Assembly (NCBI RefSeq): GCF_024753285.1
Contig: NZ_JANUGW010000012.1
Coordinates: 111,018-175,017 of the forward strand
Direction of reading: 5' to 3'
Source: Massilia pinisoli
GTDB lineage: Bacteria; Pseudomonadota; Gammaproteobacteria; Burkholderiales; Burkholderiaceae_D
DNA: 64,000 nt
Every line of letters starts with the position of its first letter. Positions within the stretch are counted from its first letter, which is position 1. Positions 24,015-32,030 of this stretch are shown in pieces. A program made the translations under genes and the position numbers. The notes below the pieces were generated by a model that saw only the letters and a list, made by a program, of their open reading frames with translations, ran no database searches and was not told the origin of the DNA.

Positions 24015-25058
24015 TCAATTCTTGGTTGCGCGTGAGTGCGTCGTCAGCAGCATCGCGTCGCCGTAGCTGAAGAAGCGGTATTCGCTGGCGATCGCGTGCG
24101 CGTAGGCCTTGCGGATCTCGTCGTAGCCGGCGAAGGCCGAGACGAGCATCATCAGCGTCGACTTGGGCAGGTGGAAGTTCGTGATCAGGCGCGTGACCGT
24201 CTTGAAGGCGTAGCCCGGCGTGATGAACAGATTCGTGTCGCCGCTGCCGGCCACGAGTTCGCCCGACTGCGATGCCGATTCCAGCGCGCGCAGCGACGTC
24301 GTGCCGACGGCGACCACGTCGCGGCCGGCCTGCTGCGCGGCGCGCACGGCGTCGACGGTCTCTTGCGGGATCGTGTACCACTCGCTGTGCATCTTGTGCT
24401 CGGCGAGGTTTTCCACGCGCACGGGCTGGAACGTGCCGGCGCCCACGTGCAGGGTGACGTACGCGATGCGCACGCCTTTCGCCGCGACCTTCGCGAGCAG
24501 CGCCTCGTCGAAGTGCAGGCCCGCGGTCGGCGCGGCGACGGCGCCCGGTTCTTTCGAATAGACGGTCTGGTAACGCTGCTCGTCGAAGTCGTCGGCATCG
24601 TGCTCGATGTACGGCGGCAGCGGCAGGCGGCCGTGCGCTTCGATCAGCTCGAACACGTCGCCGTCGAAATGCAAGGTGAAGAATTCGCCGGCGCGTTCGC
24701 CGACGCCCACGTCGAATGCGTCCGCCAGGCGGATGCGCGAGCCGGCCTTCGGCGACTTCGACGCGCGCACCTGCGCGAGCACCGTGCGCGGGTCGAGCAC
24801 GCGCTCGACGAGCACCTCGACCTGGCCCCCCGTATCCTTCTGGCCGAAGAAGCGCGCCTTCAGCACCCTCGTGTTGTTCATCACGAGCGTGTCGCCGGCG
24901 GCAAGCCGGTCGACGATGTCGGAGAAATGACGGTCGGTGATGCGGTCGCCGTCCAGTTGCAGCAGGCGCGACGCGCTGCGGTCGGGCAGCGGCACCTGGG
25001 CGATGCGCTCGGGCGGCAGGTCGAAGTCGAAGTCGGAGAGGGAGTACGTTTTGCTCAT
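24015..25058 (-). CDS. queA: S-adenosylmethionine:tRNA ribosyltransferase-isomerase
   Basis: Transfers and isomerises the ribosyl part of SAM onto preQ1 in tRNA, forming epoxyqueuosine. 347 residues from the ATG at 25058 (MSKTYSLSDFDFDLPPERIAQ), matching the family N-terminus; the open frame upstream to 25313 is unrelated. Characteristic motifs: MNNTRVLKARFFG, HFDGDVFELIEAHGRLPLPPYI, TAGLHFDEALL and HVGAGTFQPVR. First gene of the queA-tgt-yajC-secDF cluster and divergent from recG with 154 bp between. Confidence 0.97.
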   Translation of the reverse strand: MSKTYSLSDFDFDLPPERIAQVPLPDRSASRLLQLDGDRITDRHFSDIVDRLAAGDTLVMNNTRVLKARFFGQKDTGGQVEVLVERVLDPRTVLAQVRASKSPKAGSRIRLADAFDVGVGERAGEFFTLHFDGDVFELIEAHGRLPLPPYIEHDADDFDEQRYQTVYSKEPGAVAAPTAGLHFDEALLAKVAAKGVRIAYVTLHVGAGTFQPVRVENLAEHKMHSEWYTIPQETVDAVRAAQQAGRDVVAVGTTSLRALESASQSGELVAGSGDTNLFITPGYAFKTVTRLITNFHLPKSTLMMLVSAFAGYDEIRKAYAHAIASEYRFFSYGDAMLLTTHSRATKN

Positions 25059-25212
25059 CTTGGCTGGGAAAAACTGGTGCCGGCGCCTTACAATACGGGC
25101 TACAGCGTGCGGCGAACCCATTATTTTACACCCGGATTTCAGCCGGCGGGCGCAGGCCATACCCGTTATGCGCAAATACTGATAAGCCGACAACACGCCC
25201 CAACGAACCGTC

Positions 25213-27297
25213 ATGCCAGCCACGAATGCCAAACCGGCGGCCAACGCCGCCGCCAAGCCAGCACCGAAAAGCATCGAGAGCAAGCTCGCCAAGCTGGGCC
25301 TGCGCACGGACATGGATCTCGTGCTGCACCTGCCGATGCGCTACGAGGACGAGACGCAGATCGTGCCCATCCGCGAAGCCTGCCTGCGCGGCGGCCACGT
25401 GTCGCAGGTCGAAGGCGTCGTCACGAAGAACGAGATCGCCTACAAGCCGCGACGCCAGCTGCTGGTGACCATCGCCGACGAGACGTCCGATATCCAGCTG
25501 CGCTTCATGAATTTCTACGGCAGCCAGGTCAAGCAACTGGCCGAGGGCACGCGCGTGCGTGCGCGCAGCGAGGTACGGCACGGCTTCTTCGGCGCCGAGA
25601 TGGTCCACCCGGTCTACAAGATCGTCAACGAGGGGGCGCCGCTGCCCAACTCGCTCACGCCCGTGTATCCATCCGGCGAAGGCTTGTCGCAGACCGTGCT
25701 GCGGCGCGCGATCGCGGACGCGATGAAGCGCGTGGACTGGACCGACACCGTGCCGCGCGCCGTGCGCGAGAAGCTGAACCTGGCCGAGTTCCAGCCGGCC
25801 GTCCGGCTGCTGCACTACCCGCCGCCGGACGTCGACGAGCATGCGCTGACGGAACGCAGCCACCCCGCGTGGACGCGTGTGAAGTTCGACGAACTGCTCG
25901 CGCAGCAGTTGTCGCTGAAGCGCGCGCAGCAGGCGCGCCGCGAAAAAGGGGCGCCGGTGCTGGGTGCGGTCGGCACATTGTCGTCGTCGTTTTTGGAAGC
26001 CTTGCCGTTCAAGCTGACCAACGCGCAGCAGCGCGTCGTCGAAGAAATCCGCCGCGACCTGCGCGAGGACTATCCGATGCAGCGCCTGCTGCAGGGCGAC
26101 GTCGGCAGCGGCAAGACGGTCGTCGCCGCGCTCGCGGCCGCCCAGGCCATCGACAGCGGCTACCAGGCCGCGCTGATGGCGCCGACGGAGATCCTGGCCG
26201 AGCAGCACTTCCGCAAGATCGCCGCGTGGATGGAACCGCTGGGCGTGAAGGTCGCGTGGCTGACGGGCAGCCTGAAAAAGAAGGAAAAAACGGCGGCCAG
26301 CGAGATGGCGGAATCGGGCGAAGCGCAGCTCGTGATCGGCACGCACGCCCTCATCCAGGACTCCGTGCAGTTCGCGAAGCTGGGCCTCGTGCTCGTCGAC
26401 GAACAGCACCGCTTCGGCGTCGGCCAGCGCCTCACCTTGCGCAACAAGGGCAGCGATGGGTTGGTGCCGCACCAGCTGATGATGTCGGCGACGCCGATCC
26501 CGCGCACGCTGGCGATGACGTATTACGCCGACCTGGAAGTGTCCGTCATCGACGAGCTGCCGCCGGGCCGCACGCCCATCGTCACGCGCGCCATCGACCA
26601 GAACCGGCGCGACGAAGTGATCGAGCGCGTGCACGCGGCCGCGCAGGAAGGCCGGCAGGCGTACTGGGTCTGCCCGCTGATCGAGGAATCGGAAGCGCTG
26701 CAGCTGCAGACGGCCACCGAGACGTACGAGACCTTGGCCGCCGCCCTGCCCGACCTCGTCGTGGGCCTCGTGCACGGCCGCATGAAGCCGGCGGAGAAGC
26801 AGGTGATCATGGACGCGTTTTCCGCGGGCGACGTGCACGTGCTCGTGGCGACGACCGTGATCGAGGTGGGCGTGGACGTGCCGAATGCATCGCTGATGGT
26901 GATCGAGCACGCGGAGCGCTTCGGCCTGTCGCAGCTGCACCAGCTGCGCGGCCGCGTGGGCCGGGGCTCCGCCGCCAGCGTGTGCCTGCTGCTGTATCAG
27001 AGCCCGCTGGGCCCCGTCGCCAAGCAACGCCTGATGACGATGCGCGAAACGACGGACGGCTTCGAGATCGCGCGGCGCGACCTGGAGATCCGCGGTCCCG
27101 GCGAATTCCTCGGCGCGCGCCAATCGGGCCAGGCCATGCTGCGCTTCGCGAACCTGGAGACAGACCAGTGGATCGTCGAGCAGGCGCGCGACGTGGCGGC
27201 GTGGCTGCTGGACTCCGACCGGCCCGAAGCCGAGGCGATTGTCGATGCGCACCTGCAGCGGTGGCTGGGTGGACGTGAGGAATTCCTCAAGGTTTGA
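25213..27297 (+). CDS. recG: ATP-dependent DNA helicase RecG
   Basis: Branch-migrating helicase that regresses stalled replication forks and processes Holliday junctions. 694 residues, normal length. An N-terminal wedge/OB region (about 20-190) is followed by superfamily 2 helicase motifs: Walker A QGDVGSGKTVVAA (about 293-305), DEQHRFGV (about 395), MSATPIPRTLA, then VATTVIEVGVDVPNASLMVIEHAERFGLSQLHQLRGRVGRG and the C-terminal FEIARRDLEIRGPGEFLGARQSG. Monocistronic, closed by a shared bidirectional terminator. Confidence 0.98.
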   Translation: MPATNAKPAANAAAKPAPKSIESKLAKLGLRTDMDLVLHLPMRYEDETQIVPIREACLRGGHVSQVEGVVTKNEIAYKPRRQLLVTIADETSDIQLRFMNFYGSQVKQLAEGTRVRARSEVRHGFFGAEMVHPVYKIVNEGAPLPNSLTPVYPSGEGLSQTVLRRAIADAMKRVDWTDTVPRAVREKLNLAEFQPAVRLLHYPPPDVDEHALTERSHPAWTRVKFDELLAQQLSLKRAQQARREKGAPVLGAVGTLSSSFLEALPFKLTNAQQRVVEEIRRDLREDYPMQRLLQGDVGSGKTVVAALAAAQAIDSGYQAALMAPTEILAEQHFRKIAAWMEPLGVKVAWLTGSLKKKEKTAASEMAESGEAQLVIGTHALIQDSVQFAKLGLVLVDEQHRFGVGQRLTLRNKGSDGLVPHQLMMSATPIPRTLAMTYYADLEVSVIDELPPGRTPIVTRAIDQNRRDEVIERVHAAAQEGRQAYWVCPLIEESEALQLQTATETYETLAAALPDLVVGLVHGRMKPAEKQVIMDAFSAGDVHVLVATTVIEVGVDVPNASLMVIEHAERFGLSQLHQLRGRVGRGSAASVCLLLYQSPLGPVAKQRLMTMRETTDGFEIARRDLEIRGPGEFLGARQSGQAMLRFANLETDQWIVEQARDVAAWLLDSDRPEAEAIVDAHLQRWLGGREEFLKV

Positions 27298-27340
27298 CGC
27301 GTACAAACGCACAGCGCATTGGAGCTCGTAGGGTCTGAAA

Positions 27341-27368
27341 AAAAATGGCCCGAGAACAGGCCATTTTT
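27341..27368. terminator. Bidirectional terminator between recG and the first Asr-like gene
   Basis: AAAAATGGCC and GGCCATTTTT, separated by 8 nt, give a stem with A tracts before and T tracts after on both strands, 43 bp after recG and 19 bp after the convergent gene. Confidence 0.85.
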
Positions 27369-27387
27369 CATGGTGCCGGTACGCGGC

Positions 27388-27660
27388 TTACTTGGTCGGT
27401 GCCGGCGCCGTCGTGTCGGCCGCCGCATCCTTCTTCGCATCCTTCTGCTCCGTCGTGGCAACGGCCTTCTTGTGGCGCTTGACGACGCCCACGTGCTTCT
27501 TGCCTGCTTTCGGATCCTGCTTGTCGTGCGCGGCTTCGGCCTTCGCGACGGCCGGCGGCGTGGCCGAATCGGGCGCGGTCGGCGCCGCCGGGGCCGGAGT
27601 CTGGGCGAATGCGGCGGTGGCGAACAGGCCGGCGATCAGGGTGACGATGATGCGTTTCAT
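27388..27660 (-). CDS. Secreted Ala/Lys-rich Asr-like protein, paralog 1
   Basis: 90 residues: signal peptide MKRIIVTLIAGLFATAAFA, then a low-complexity mature part rich in Ala, Lys, Pro, Thr and His (AHDKQDPKAGKKHVGVVKRHKKAVATT), ending APAPTK. Composition, size and export signal resemble the enterobacterial acid-shock protein Asr; that is a compositional comparison, not demonstrated homology. Lies 31 bp downstream of paralog 2 with no promoter block of its own, so the two form a bicistron. It is the most diverged of the five in both signal peptide and lack of long helical repeats. Confidence 0.8.
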   Translation of the reverse strand: MKRIIVTLIAGLFATAAFAQTPAPAAPTAPDSATPPAVAKAEAAHDKQDPKAGKKHVGVVKRHKKAVATTEQKDAKKDAAADTTAPAPTK

Positions 27661-27691
27661 GATGTTGGCTCCTGCGTGATATGGGTCGGAA

Positions 27692-28027
27692 TTACTTGGC
27701 CGGCGCCGGGGTCACGGCGGCGACAGTGGTGTCCTTGGCGGCTTCGGTCTTGGCGGCCGCGGATTTCGCGGCGTGCTTCGTCTTGGCCTTCGCATGCTTG
27801 GCGGCGACCTTGGCGTCCTTGGCGTCCTTCGCATCGACCTTCGCTTCGGCCTTCGCTTCCTTGGCATCCGCTTTCGCTTCGACTTTCGCAGCCGTCTTGT
27901 CCTGCTTTGCCTCGGCCTTCACCGCGGCCGGGGCGGCAGCCTTCGGTGCCGGTGCCGGGGCGGGGGTCTGGGCAAAAGCGGCGGTGGCGAACAGACCGGC
28001 GATCAGGGCGGCGATGGTGTTTTTCAT
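27692..28027 (-). CDS. Secreted Ala/Lys-rich Asr-like protein, paralog 2
   Basis: 111 residues from the ATG at 28027 (MKNTIAALIAGLFATAAFA signal peptide, then QTPAPAPAPKAAAP). The mature protein is a long charged amphipathic region built of AKxDAKEAK-type units (KADAKEAKAEAKVDAKDAK), then a basic segment KHAKAKTKHAAKSAAAK and a tail ending TPAPAK. Preceded by a GAGGA ribosome site in a leader nearly identical to those of paralogs 3-5. First gene of a bicistron with paralog 1. Probably periplasmic and intrinsically disordered or helical; function unproven. Confidence 0.82.
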   Translation of the reverse strand: MKNTIAALIAGLFATAAFAQTPAPAPAPKAAAPAAVKAEAKQDKTAAKVEAKADAKEAKAEAKVDAKDAKDAKVAAKHAKAKTKHAAKSAAAKTEAAKDTTVAAVTPAPAK

Positions 28028-28155
28028 GATGAAGGGTCCTCGTAGTTTTGGGTTTGCGTGACCACGTTCGCGTGTCACTTGTACCTGAAAACGGCCCGCC
28101 CTGCCGGACTGTTGACGCGATTTACAAATGCTTACCAGCCTGACAAACGCTTACA
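28028..28155 (-). promoter_or_regulatory. Upstream control block of Asr-like paralog 2 (RstA/OmpR-type boxes)
   Basis: Minus strand, far to near: TGTAAGCGTTTGTCAG (28155-28140) and GTAAGCATTTGTAAA (28135-28121), 19 bp apart, then CGTCAACA, a TACAAG -10 candidate and the leader. Each box has the TGTAA-N5-TGTM arrangement of direct half-sites used by OmpR/PhoB-type regulators. The outer box overlaps the stop codon of the DJ-1 gene. Confidence 0.6.
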
Positions 28156-28831
28156 GCTCGACCGTATTCGCCAGCACCGCCTCCACGCGCGCCAGCCGCG
28201 GCGCCACCATCGCGCGGTAGCGTGCCACCAGCTCGGGTCCCGCACCCTCGGGCGATCCGGCCGCGAACGGCGGTTGCGGGTTGTATTCGAGCGCCAGCTG
28301 GATCGTGCGCGCGACATCCTCGCCGGCCAGCTCGGCCGCCAGCGCAAGGCCGAAGTCGATGCCTGCCGTCACGCCGCCGCCGGAGATGCGATTGCGGTCG
28401 CGCACGATGCGCTCGGCCACCGGCACGGCGCCGAAGCGCGCGAGGAACGGGAGCCACATCCAGTGGCACGCGGACCGGTAGCCGTCGAGCAGCCCGGCGG
28501 CGCCCAGCACGAGCGACCCGTTGCACACGGACGTGACGTAGCGTGCCTGCCCGCCCTGGCGGCGCAGGAACGCCTGCGTCTCGGCGTCGCCGAACAGCTG
28601 CTCGATGCCGAAGCCGCCCGGCACGCACAGCACATCCAGCGGCGGGCAGTCGGCGAACGTCGTCGTCGGATTGATCGTGAAGCCGACGTCCGTCGGCACC
28701 GGGTCGCGGGTCTTCCACACGAGGTGCATCTGCGCGCCGGGGACGCGGCTCAGGATCTGGGCGGGACCGGTGAGGTCGAGCTGGGTCACGTGCGGGAACA
28801 GCAGGAATCCGATGTGCAAGGCAGTGGGCAT
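28151..28831 (-). CDS. DJ-1/PfpI family protein
   Basis: 226 residues starting at the ATG at 28831 after GGAG (MPTALHIGFLLFPHVTQLDLTGPAQIL). A flavodoxin-like DJ-1/PfpI domain with the nucleophile elbow YVTSVCNGSLVLGAAGLL (cysteine near residue 100) and CVPGGFG loop. This subgroup resembles isonitrile-hydratase-like or transcriptional-regulator-linked DJ-1 proteins, whose activities vary. Divergent from a GlxA-type regulator that carries the same kind of domain. Its stop codon overlaps the control block of the next Asr-like gene. Substrate unknown. Confidence 0.88.
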   Translation of the reverse strand: MPTALHIGFLLFPHVTQLDLTGPAQILSRVPGAQMHLVWKTRDPVPTDVGFTINPTTTFADCPPLDVLCVPGGFGIEQLFGDAETQAFLRRQGGQARYVTSVCNGSLVLGAAGLLDGYRSACHWMWLPFLARFGAVPVAERIVRDRNRISGGGVTAGIDFGLALAAELAGEDVARTIQLALEYNPQPPFAAGSPEGAGPELVARYRAMVAPRLARVEAVLANTVEL

Positions 28832-28878
28832 GGCAGGCTCCGTCGATGAAAGATGACGCCATTCTAGGAAGCGGCTAG

Positions 28879-28918
28879 CATTGGCAGCAATGTCAATCTT
28901 TTGTCGAATCCTGCCAAT
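28879..28918. promoter_or_regulatory. Operator-like dyads between the DJ-1 and GlxA genes
   Basis: ATTGGCAG (28880-28887) and CTGCCAAT (28911-28918) are perfect inverted copies, and CATTG-N4-CAATG (28879-28892) is a second, tighter dyad. They occupy the 85-bp divergent gap and overlap the regulator's start codon, as expected for an autoregulating switch. Confidence 0.45.
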
Positions 28919-29912
28919 GCCATCCAGACTCCGCCTGGTCGCCCTGCTCGCCTTCGAGGGCGTGCAGGTGCTCGACGTCACGGGACCGGCCGCCGTCTTC
29001 GGCGCCGCCAACGATGCTGCCGTCCACCTCACCGGCCGCCCGTTCTACCGCCTCCACATCCTGTCGCCGCAGGGCGGTCACGTGACGAGCAACTGCGGCC
29101 TCGCGCTCGTGACGGCGCCGGTGGCCAACGTGCGGCCGGGCGCGCTGGACACGGTGCTCGTCGCGGGCGGCAGCAAGCGCGGCCTGCAGGCGTTGGCGCA
29201 GGACGCGGCTACGCAGGAATGGCTGCGGCGCGCGTGCGCGCGTGCGCGGCGCTACGGGTCCGTGTGCACGGGCGCGTTCGCGCTGGCGGCATGCGGCCTG
29301 CTGGACGGCAAGCGCGTCGCCACGCATTGGGAAGCGACCGATATCCTCGGCCGCACCTATCCCGACGTCGAGGTCGACGCCAACGCGCTGTACGTCGAAG
29401 ATGGCCGCGCGTGGACGTCGGCCGGCGTCACCACCGGCATCGACATGTGCCTGGCGCTCGTCGCGCGCGACCTGGGCGACGCGGTGGCCAACGCGATCGC
29501 GCGGCGCCTCGTGCTGTACGCGCGGCGGCCCGGCTATCAATCACAGTTCAGCACCGTGCTGGCGGCGCAGGAAAAGGCGGACGCGCCGTTCGCCGGCCTC
29601 GTCGACTGGATCCGCACGCACCTGGACGACGCGCTGGACGTGGCCAGCCTGGCGGCCCGCGCGGGGATGTCGCCGCGCACGTTCCACCGCCGCTTCACGG
29701 ACGCGCTGGGCGAGACGCCGGCGCGCTTCGTCGACACGCTGCGCCTCGACCACGCGCGCCGCCTGTTGCAGACGACGGTGGCGCTGAAGACGGTCGCCGC
29801 GCAGTCGGGTTACGCGACGCCGGCCCAGTTGTCGAAAGCCTTCGCGCGCCGTTTCGGTATGAGCCCAGGCCTGTTCCGCGCGATGCACCGCGAGGGGCCG
29901 CAGGCGCAATAA
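28917..29912 (+). CDS. GlxA-family transcriptional regulator (DJ-1 + AraC domains)
   Basis: 331 residues from the ATG at 28917. The N-terminal DJ-1-like domain (VALLAFEGVQVLDVTGPAAVFGAAN; elbow GSVCTGAFALAACGLL with a cysteine) joins a C-terminal AraC DNA-binding domain (about 225-325: LDVASLAARAGMSPRTFHRRF and LKTVAAQSGYATPAQLSKAFARRFG). Divergently paired with an enzyme-like DJ-1 gene, it likely senses a related small molecule and controls that gene. Closed by a bidirectional terminator shared with Asr-like paralog 3. Inducer unknown. Confidence 0.92.
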   Translation: MPSRLRLVALLAFEGVQVLDVTGPAAVFGAANDAAVHLTGRPFYRLHILSPQGGHVTSNCGLALVTAPVANVRPGALDTVLVAGGSKRGLQALAQDAATQEWLRRACARARRYGSVCTGAFALAACGLLDGKRVATHWEATDILGRTYPDVEVDANALYVEDGRAWTSAGVTTGIDMCLALVARDLGDAVANAIARRLVLYARRPGYQSQFSTVLAAQEKADAPFAGLVDWIRTHLDDALDVASLAARAGMSPRTFHRRFTDALGETPARFVDTLRLDHARRLLQTTVALKTVAAQSGYATPAQLSKAFARRFGMSPGLFRAMHREGPQAQ

Positions 29913-29936
29913 AAAAGCCCGCATGGCGCGGGCTTT
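29913..29936. terminator. Bidirectional terminator between the GlxA gene and Asr-like paralog 3
   Basis: AAAAGCCCGC/GCGGGCTTTT stem with a 4-nt loop, with A/T tracts on both sides. It begins at the last base of the GlxA stop codon. Confidence 0.88.
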
Positions 29937-29953
29937 TCGGAGGGGCTGCGGGA

Positions 29954-30259
29954 TTACTTGGCAACCGGTGCCGTCGTGTCGGCGGCGACGGTCGTGTCCT
30001 TCGCGGCTTCCTTCTTCACGGCGTGGTGCTTGGCCTTGTGCTTGTGGTGCATCGCGTGCTTGGCGCTGGCCTTGGCTTCCTTCGCATCGGCCTTGGCGGC
30101 CTGCGCGTCGGCTTTCGCTGCCTTCACGTCGGCGTTGGCTTCGGTCTTCGCGGCGGAGGGCGTCGCGACAGTCGTCGTCGTGGCGGCAGGTGCCGGCGTC
30201 TGGGCGAAAGCTGCGGTGGCGAACAGGCCGGCGATCAGGGTGGCGATGGTCTTTTTCAT
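29954..30259 (-). CDS. Secreted Ala/Lys-rich Asr-like protein, paralog 3
   Basis: 101 residues. Signal peptide MKKTIATLIAGLFATAAFA, identical to those of paralogs 4 and 5, then QTPAPAATTTT, a helical charged stretch (ADVKAAKADAQAAKADAKEAK) and a histidine/lysine cluster HAMHHKHKAKHHAVKK, ending TTAPVAK. The His/Lys-rich cluster is the closest match in style to Asr, which is thought to buffer protons in the periplasm. Has its own control block with a single RstA-like box, and ends at a bidirectional terminator. Confidence 0.82.
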   Translation of the reverse strand: MKKTIATLIAGLFATAAFAQTPAPAATTTTVATPSAAKTEANADVKAAKADAQAAKADAKEAKASAKHAMHHKHKAKHHAVKKEAAKDTTVAADTTAPVAK

Positions 30260-30370
30260 GATGATGAGTCCTCAGAGTTTGTTGGGGCTGGTGCACGTCG
30301 TTTGCGTGTCACTTGATCCTGAAAACGCGGACGGCTGCAGGCTTGTTGACGGGCTTTACAAACGCTTACA
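30260..30370 (-). promoter_or_regulatory. Upstream control block of Asr-like paralog 3
   Basis: One box, TGTAAGCGTTTGTAAA (30370-30355 on minus), followed by CCCGTCAACA, a conserved TTTTCAGGATCAAGTGACACG segment and a leader with GAGGA. The second, outer box present in paralogs 2, 4 and 5 is missing here. Confidence 0.55.
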
Positions 30371-30389
30371 ACCGGCCGCGCGGGCTTAG

Positions 30390-30890
30390 TTACTGGGTGA
30401 CCGGAGCGGCAGGTGCCGGCGCCGGAGCTGCTTCCGGTGCAGGGGTCGTTGCCGGTGCGGGCGCCGGCGTGGCGTCAGCAGCAGGCGCCGGGGTCGGCGT
30501 CGCTTCAGGTGCCGGTGCCGGCTTCTCGGTCGGTGCCGGCGTGGCCGCGGAGGTGTCGCTGGTGTCCTTCATGGTGTCGGTCTTGGCCGCATGCTTGACC
30601 TTGTGCGTCGCGTGCTTCGCGTGCTTGGCGCTGGCCTTCGCTGCCTTGGCATCGGTCTTGGCTGCCGTCGCATCGGCTTGCGCGGCCTTCATGTCGGCGG
30701 ATACCGCTTTCGTGTCGGCAGGCATTGCCTTGGTCGTGGTCGTGGTCTTCGATGCCTTCACGTCGGCATTGTTGACCAGCACGGCTTGCTTCGAGGCAGG
30801 CGCTGCGGGCTTCGTGGCCGGGGCGGGCGTCTGGGCGAAAGCTGCGGTGGCGAACAGGCCGGCGATCAGGGTAGCGATGGTTTTTTTCAT
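30390..30890 (-). CDS. Secreted Ala/Lys/Pro-rich Asr-like protein, paralog 4
   Basis: 166 residues, longest of the five. Signal peptide MKKTIATLIAGLFATAAFA; mature region begins QTPAPATKPAAPASKQ, has the helical charged segment AADAT/AKTDAKAAKASAKHAKH with a histidine-bearing basic patch (KHATHKVKHAAK), and a long Pro/Ala-rich tail (PAPEATPTPAPAAD and similar), unlike the others. The tail suggests an extended linker, perhaps wall-spanning. The ATG at 30890 follows the shared GAGGA leader. No clear terminator separates it from the control block of paralog 3. Confidence 0.8.
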   Translation of the reverse strand: MKKTIATLIAGLFATAAFAQTPAPATKPAAPASKQAVLVNNADVKASKTTTTTKAMPADTKAVSADMKAAQADATAAKTDAKAAKASAKHAKHATHKVKHAAKTDTMKDTSDTSAATPAPTEKPAPAPEATPTPAPAADATPAPAPATTPAPEAAPAPAPAAPVTQ

Positions 30891-31019
30891 GATGAAGGGT
30901 CCTCGAAGTTGATCGGTCATTGTGCACATCATTTGTGTGTCACTTATGCCTTCAACGGCTGCGCCTGTCCGTTTGTTGACGCACTTTACAAACGGTTACG
31001 CCGCTGACGGTTGCTTACA
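30891..31019 (-). promoter_or_regulatory. Upstream control block of Asr-like paralog 4
   Basis: Two boxes 19 bp apart on the minus strand: TGTAAGCAACCGTCAG (31019-31004) and GTAACCGTTTGTAAA (30999-30985), then GCGTCAACA, a CATAAG -10 candidate before TGACAC, and the shared GAGGACCCTTCATC leader. Confidence 0.58.
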
Positions 31020-31063
31020 GGAACTGCAACAGTCTTGGTGATCGGGAACGATAGCTACCAAAG

Positions 31064-31086
31064 AAAAAAGCCCGCATCGCGCGGGC
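31064..31086 (-). terminator. Terminator of Asr-like paralog 5
   Basis: GCCCGC/GCGGGC stem with a 5-nt loop followed on the minus strand by six T residues, 22 bp after the stop codon. Confidence 0.82.
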
Positions 31087-31107
31087 TTTCGGTGACACTT
31101 GAGCAGA

Positions 31108-31509
31108 TCACTTGGTCGGTGCCGGGGTCGCTGCGGCAACGGTCGTTGCCTTGTGCTCGGCCTTCTTCTCGGCCTTGGCATGCTTGGCATCCGCCTTCGC
31201 TTCCTTCACCTCTGCCTTGGCTTCCTTCTTGGTTTCTTTCGCGTCGGCCTTGGCTTCCTTGACGTCCGCCTTGGCGTCAACCTTGGCTTCCTTCACGTCG
31301 GCTTTCGCGGTCTGCTTGGCTTCCTTGACGTCGGCCTTGGCGGCGGCTTTCGTTTCCTTCACTTCCGCCTTGGCAGCCTGTTTTTCCTGCTTGGCTTCGA
31401 CCTTGGCCGCGGCCGCGGTGTTAGCCGGCTTAGCGGCAGGTGCGGGCGCCTGGGCGAAGGCAGCGGTTGCGAACAGGCCGGCGATCAGGGTAGCGATGGT
31501 CTTTTTCAT
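31108..31509 (-). CDS. Secreted Ala/Lys-rich Asr-like protein with LEA-like helical repeats, paralog 5
   Basis: 133 residues. Signal peptide MKKTIATLIAGLFATAAFA, then about 80 residues of near-perfect 7- and 11-residue units of the form KADVKEAK (about eight copies), predicted as a long amphipathic, highly charged helix similar in style to group 3 LEA proteins. It has few histidines compared with paralogs 3 and 4. Ends TPAPTK like paralog 1. Own control block and terminator, hence monocistronic. Probably arose by tandem duplication followed by repeat expansion. Confidence 0.82.
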   Translation of the reverse strand: MKKTIATLIAGLFATAAFAQAPAPAAKPANTAAAAKVEAKQEKQAAKAEVKETKAAAKADVKEAKQTAKADVKEAKVDAKADVKEAKADAKETKKEAKAEVKEAKADAKHAKAEKKAEHKATTVAAATPAPTK

Positions 31510-31638
31510 GATGAAGGGTCCTCAGAGTGTTTGGGGTTGGTGCACGTCGTTTTGCGTTGCACTTGATCCTGAAACGCGGCCGCAAACCCGGCTGTTGACG
31601 GGCTTTACAATCGCTTACTCTGCTGACAGATGCTTACA
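31510..31638 (-). promoter_or_regulatory. Upstream control block of Asr-like paralog 5
   Basis: Two boxes 19 bp apart: TGTAAGCATCTGTCAG (31638-31623) and GTAAGCGATTGTAAA (31618-31604), then CCCGTCAACA, an ATCAAG -10 candidate and the shared GAGGACCCTTCATC leader. The outer box starts 22 bp after the yggL stop codon. Confidence 0.58.
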
Positions 31639-31659
31639 ACTCAGCCGTTTTAGCGCAGG

Positions 31660-32030
31660 TCAGAACGAGTAGCCGTGCCACGCGTCCTTGAAGTCCAGCG
31701 CGCGCGCATCGACCACTTCCGGCCGCGCGCGCAGCCACGCGATCACGGCCTCGCGGTCTGCCTCGCTGGGCGAGCCGCGCTCGATGCGGGCGACCACGCC
31801 CTCCGTCTCGCTGAACGGCTCGAGGCCGCCGAAGCCGCCGCCGAGCAGGCCCCGCTCTTCCAGCGCGCCGAAGAAATCGTGGATGAAGTCGTGATACGGC
31901 TCGCCACGCATCGGGCTGTGGAACACGAGTTCGACGTCGAAGCAGTGCTCCTGGAATTCGCCGACGCGCAGCTTCTTGCGCTGGCGGGCATTCAGGCGCC
32001 GCATGCGGCTGGTCGAACGGGGATCACGTT

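Noticed and set aside
24036..27278. 1,080-codon plus-strand frame through queA and recG, and a 728-codon minus frame over recG
   Set aside because: Both overlap clearly conserved genes in other frames and give Arg/Ala-rich nonsense.
27388..31509. Histone H1-like or polyhydroxyalkanoate-granule (phasin) proteins
   Set aside because: The Lys/Ala-rich repeats look similar, but all five have cleavable export signals, so a cytoplasmic DNA- or granule-binding role does not fit.
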